Positions 13,597 through 16,113 of a stretch of 16,113 bases of DNA are shown here, piece by piece. How positions within the stretch are numbered: position 1 is the first letter of the stretch; each line of letters opens with the position of its first letter. Under the pieces are notes generated by a model that had not been told where the DNA came from, searched no databases, and saw only the letters and a program-made list of their open reading frames with translations. This DNA comes from Chlamydiia bacterium (GTDB taxonomy: Bacteria; Chlamydiota; Chlamydiia; Chlamydiales; JAAZZY01): positions 1 through 16,113 of the forward strand of contig JAAZZY010000031.1 of assembly GCA_014239035.1 (NCBI GenBank), in the 5' to 3' direction. A program made the position numbers and the translations under genes.

Positions 13597-15043
13597 ACAA
13601 TTGAGAGTCTTTGAGGATACGCCTTCCCAGGCCTTTGAAAATCACATGGTGGATCGGCCAAAATGTATACCAGTAGAGCCGTCCTAAGACACCTTTGGGT
13701 CTAAAAGTTGCTTTAACAACAAGTTCATTGTAGTCAGCTAGCTCATTGATGGAAAATTCAAGCCACACCTCTCCAGGAACTTTCATTTCACCAAAGAGTA
13801 AGAAACGCCTATTTTCATCATCAACGAGTAGTACACGCCAAAAATCAAGAGAATCTCCAGGGCGTGGTTTTTTCCTGGCTACTTTTCCTCTACGTAGTCC
13901 AACACCCCCAAGCATGCGATCCATAAAGCCGCGCAGTTTCCAAGCCCAGTTAGCAAAATATCCATTTTTTCCACCCAGGAGATAGACCCTCTCCATAAAC
14001 TTCTGGCAGTCACACTGTTTGTCGATCTTCTGCTTTTCAGCCCAGAATAAACATCCATGAGTAGGGACTTGTACATATTGGTTATAGTTAGAGGGCATAT
14101 TGCTTCCAGACCATGAATCTTGCCAGCTTGCAATGACTTCGCAGTCGTTAATGATTCGGAAGGCTTGTCGAACAGAGTCTTCGAAAGATAAACATTTTAG
14201 TGGGATAATTTTTTCTATGGACTGGTTAATACATATGACATCGTTTCTTAGGCTATCGACAAGTGCACTTGCAAGTTTGAAGGTAGTGGGTGTGATAAGA
14301 AATAGCCACCTAGCTGAAAGCTTGGGCGTGAGAATAGGAACAGATACTGTATAGCGCTTCAGTTTTCTAATTTGTGCAAATTTTAGCAGTATCTCTTTGT
14401 AGCTTAATCTATCGGGTCCTCCTATGTCAAAAGAGCGACCTAAGCATTCTGGATGTTCTAAGACCTTAGTAAGGTAATCAATAACATCAAAGATAGATAT
14501 AGGCTGACATTTGCTATTGAGCCACTTGGGTGTAATCATAATGGGCAACTTTTCAACAAGAGATCGTATGATCTCAAAAGAAGAACTACCCGCTCCTATG
14601 ATAATAGCTGCTCGCAGGCAGGTAAGAGCAATAGGTCCTTTTTTCAAGATCTTTTCAATTTCATATCTTGAATAGAGGTGCTTAGACAATCTTTCGTCAT
14701 TAACAATCCCACTTAAGTAGATGATTTGTCTGCATGATGAGTCTTTAATAAGGTTTAAAAAGTTCTCTGCTGCAAGGCGATCTTTGACATCAAAGTTAAT
14801 AGAATCATGCGACATGGAGTGTATGAGATAATAAGTTGCTTCAAAATCTGTGGGGAAATCTTTAAAAGATTGAGGATCTAAAATATCCCCTTCTATGACT
14901 GTAATGCGGCTTTTTAAGTGGCGGGGTGGATTAAAACGCTTTCTGTTTCTAACCAGAGCATAAATATAGTGACCTTCCTTGATGAGCCTCTGTAAAAGAG
15001 TTGCTCCAATATAGCCATTAGCTCCTGTAAGAAGTATTTTCAT
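13571..15043 (-). CDS. SDR-type NAD(P)-binding protein with C-terminal DUF2867 domain
   Basis: 490 residues. The N-terminal Rossmann domain (1 to about 300) resembles atypical short-chain dehydrogenases of the NmrA/complex I NDUFA9 type: GANGYIG at 7-13, an acidic turn at EGDILD (51-56), SGI at 111-113 and a YxxxK (Tyr127, Lys131). The C-terminal part (about 315-480: NWAWKLRGFMDRMLGGVGLRRG, SLDFWRVLLVDDENRRFLLFGEMKVPG, YWYTFWPIHHVIFKG) is typical of DUF2867, often fused to such SDRs and of unknown function. An AAGGAC ribosome site precedes the ATG, and the gap to the upstream dioxygenase gene is 3 nt, so they form one transcription unit. Its end overlaps yidD on the opposite strand. Substrate unknown. 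Confidence 0.88.
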   Translation of the reverse strand: MKILLTGANGYIGATLLQRLIKEGHYIYALVRNRKRFNPPRHLKSRITVIEGDILDPQSFKDFPTDFEATYYLIHSMSHDSINFDVKDRLAAENFLNLIKDSSCRQIIYLSGIVNDERLSKHLYSRYEIEKILKKGPIALTCLRAAIIIGAGSSSFEIIRSLVEKLPIMITPKWLNSKCQPISIFDVIDYLTKVLEHPECLGRSFDIGGPDRLSYKEILLKFAQIRKLKRYTVSVPILTPKLSARWLFLITPTTFKLASALVDSLRNDVICINQSIEKIIPLKCLSFEDSVRQAFRIINDCEVIASWQDSWSGSNMPSNYNQYVQVPTHGCLFWAEKQKIDKQCDCQKFMERVYLLGGKNGYFANWAWKLRGFMDRMLGGVGLRRGKVARKKPRPGDSLDFWRVLLVDDENRRFLLFGEMKVPGEVWLEFSINELADYNELVVKATFRPKGVLGRLYWYTFWPIHHVIFKGLGRRILKDSQLSMEPGYIF

Positions 15044-15046
15044 AGG

Positions 15047-15931
15047 CTAGGTCCTTAAATTTTTTTGAAGTAGCTTCTCCATATAAACTAAAGGGGACTT
15101 CTCAGGACTTTCTTGAGCATCTATGGGAAGGTAAAAACTTTGCTCAAAAACATATTGCCCAGATAACACTGCATGAGAGACTTGATCGGTAAAAGCCATC
15201 CAACATGTATGTGGAGCAAACTCTACAATTTCTTGAGCTGCATTTTTTTGATAATCCGTATCTTGTTTCATCTTATCGTGAATATGGAGCATGTAGTGGT
15301 CGTACAGTATGCGATAAGATTTAGTGATGCCAAATCGGTTCATGAGGCTGCGAGATCCTAAGATGGGGCTTTTGACCTTGGGCAAGAACTTTTTCATGAC
15401 TTGCTTACTGGGTTCCCCGAGCTTCCATATACGCGGAATTTCAAAAGGGTTGACATTTGCAAAAAACCTTAAGAGGCGCTTTCCTTTTGTAGGTCTAGAA
15501 GGAAAAGAATCAAGGTGAAGAAGAGTATCATTTTTTTTGTAAGATGGGTTTTCCCTTCCTTTTATTTCAACCGGGCGAAAGCTTGTCCTTCCTGTAATGA
15601 GGTGCTCTTTGTAGTGAGGGAGAATATTTTCTACAAATTCAACTGATAAACCAGCAAAGCGCTGTATCATCTTATGAATAATTGGCTCTATGTCTTGACT
15701 TGCTTCACAGCCTTTCATTTTATCTGTAGTAAGATCAAAGCTGATATTTTTGCGATTTGATTTAACTAAGTTAGAAGAAAAAAGGGCTTGCTCTTCGGGA
15801 GTAATCTGAAAGTTTAAACTAGGAAAACTAAGAAGCATTCCATTCTCTAAAGACTGCATGCAGTCTTTAGCTTCATCTGTTGTGGTTGAAGATGGCCATG
15901 AGGAAAAAGGAAAAGTTTTGATGCGCTTCAT
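15047..15931 (-). CDS. Kdo hydroxylase-like Fe(II)/2-oxoglutarate dioxygenase
   Basis: 294 residues from the ATG at 15931; a longer TTG start at 15973 would add 14 residues but has no support. KdoO enzymes hydroxylate C3 of the outer Kdo sugar of lipopolysaccharide to give Ko, using Fe(II), oxygen and 2-oxoglutarate. Numbering from the ATG, the protein shows HLDSFPSRPTKGKRLLRF (139-156), where His139 and Asp141 form the HxD iron motif. FANVNP follows (157-162). The distal iron His is probably His253 in TDQVSHAVLSGQYVFEQSF. This conserved HLDxFPSRP...GxRxLRxFxNVNP signature is what I rely on; the exact sugar substrate is inferred. It is the first gene of the minus-strand pair, 3 nt before the SDR-DUF2867 gene. 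A perfect 24-bp palindrome lies in codons 21-28. Confidence 0.85.
   Translation of the reverse strand: MKRIKTFPFSSWPSSTTTDEAKDCMQSLENGMLLSFPSLNFQITPEEQALFSSNLVKSNRKNISFDLTTDKMKGCEASQDIEPIIHKMIQRFAGLSVEFVENILPHYKEHLITGRTSFRPVEIKGRENPSYKKNDTLLHLDSFPSRPTKGKRLLRFFANVNPFEIPRIWKLGEPSKQVMKKFLPKVKSPILGSRSLMNRFGITKSYRILYDHYMLHIHDKMKQDTDYQKNAAQEIVEFAPHTCWMAFTDQVSHAVLSGQYVFEQSFYLPIDAQESPEKSPLVYMEKLLQKNLRT
15847..15870. repeat. Perfect 24-bp palindrome inside the dioxygenase gene
   Basis: Half-site CTAAAGACTGCA (15847-15858) is followed directly by its exact reverse complement. As RNA it can fold to a 10-bp stem with a CATG loop, 61-84 nt after the start codon of the minus-strand gene. Random expectation for 12 paired positions in a row is about 1 in 16 million per site. 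Function unknown. Confidence 0.7.
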
Positions 15932-16061
15932 AATATTTCTCAATTTGAATAACAATCGACAGGATGTTAGCAATTATTCGAAATTGATGTGAAGATTAAA
16001 TTGAGATTAAATAAAGGAATTAGTAAAATTGTTGGATTTTTTATAAACGGGTCAAAGCTTT
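15932..16061. other. AT-rich intergenic region upstream of the minus-strand operon
   Basis: About 130 nt without a convincing gene. It contains a direct repeat AGATTAAAT at 15993-16001 and 16004-16012 (11-bp period, about one helical turn). On the minus strand there is a TTGACC (about 16046-16051) that could be a -35 box, but no good -10 is spaced from it. The promoter of the two-gene minus-strand unit should lie here; I cannot place it. Confidence 0.4.
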
Positions 16062-16113
16062 TTAGAGAAGATCAAGCCTTTCAAGTGCATGATCATATGC
16101 CTTTTTAGTCGCA
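16062..16113 (-). CDS. Possible C-terminal end of a gene entering from the right edge
   Basis: On the minus strand an open frame runs from the window edge to TAA at 16062-16064, giving 16 codons that read ATKKAYDHALERLDLL. The composition (amphipathic, Ala/Leu/Lys/Glu) looks like a protein C-terminal helix, but the piece is too short to identify or prove. Confidence 0.3.
   Translation of the reverse strand, partial: ATKKAYDHALERLDLL

Noticed and set aside
13621..13632. GCCT-TCCC-AGGC inverted repeat near the convergent junction
   Set aside because: Only 4 bp, inside conserved DUF2867 coding sequence and without a T-run, so not a terminator.
15932..15973. Longer dioxygenase starting at TTG 15973
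   Set aside because: The extra 14 residues have no family support. The ATG at 15931 fits the usual protein length, and neither start has a strong ribosome site.

Overview
The window comes from a chromosome of the phylum Chlamydiae. It is most likely a 'Chlamydia-like' (environmental, amoeba- or arthropod-associated) lineage rather than a Chlamydiaceae member. The main evidence is a complete run of type III secretion (T3S) genes in the order known from Chlamydia (the CT663 to CT674 block): chaperone, cdsD, cdsE, cdsF, cdsG, a CT668-like gene, cdsN, cdsO, cdsP, cdsQ, pkn5, cdsC. The sequences are divergent, the DNA is AT-rich, and the downstream neighbours are not the Chlamydiaceae ones.

Layout. 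Positions 3-12368 (+ strand) hold the T3S block, packed with overlaps (cdsN, cdsP) or short gaps. It starts inside a CesT-like chaperone gene and runs through the inner-membrane ring protein (CdsD), needle subunit with its two chaperones (CdsF, CdsE, CdsG), a CT668-like protein, the export ATPase with stalk and needle-length proteins (CdsN, CdsO, CdsP), the sorting-platform/C-ring protein (CdsQ), a Ser/Thr kinase (Pkn5-like) and the outer-membrane secretin (CdsC). Directly behind cdsC (zero spacing, then an 11-bp overlap) lie a TPR/membrane protein (12369-13283) and a YidD-family protein (13273-13596). On the minus strand an apparent two-gene operon, running from about 15931 down to 13571, encodes a Kdo hydroxylase-like dioxygenase and an SDR-DUF2867 protein. 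It converges on yidD with a 26-bp overlap. The right edge carries what may be the last codons of another minus-strand gene.

How it works together. CdsC (outer membrane) and CdsD (inner membrane) form the basal rings. CdsQ, CdsN and CdsO form the cytoplasmic sorting and export machine. CdsF makes the needle, kept soluble by CdsE/CdsG, and CdsP is the presumed length ruler. The kinase and the FHA domains of CdsD suggest phospho-regulation.

Main points of interest: (1) a strong internal Shine-Dalgarno plus ATG exactly at the domain boundary of cdsQ, predicting a separate SctQ-C product, while the full-length start has a distant, hairpin-occluded ribosome site; (2) the CT668-like protein ends in a helical tail that resembles SctI inner-rod proteins, a component without a clear gene in Chlamydiae; (3) the kinase carries a C-terminal SpoIIE/PP2C-like domain that has lost its metal-binding aspartates and is interrupted by an in-frame TGA where a Gly-Asp motif is expected; (4) two mutually exclusive hairpins at the cdsD-cdsE junction; (5) a perfect 24-bp palindrome inside the Kdo hydroxylase gene; (6) a YidD homologue with an export/lipoprotein signal. 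I see no mobile elements, CRISPR arrays, tRNA or rRNA genes.
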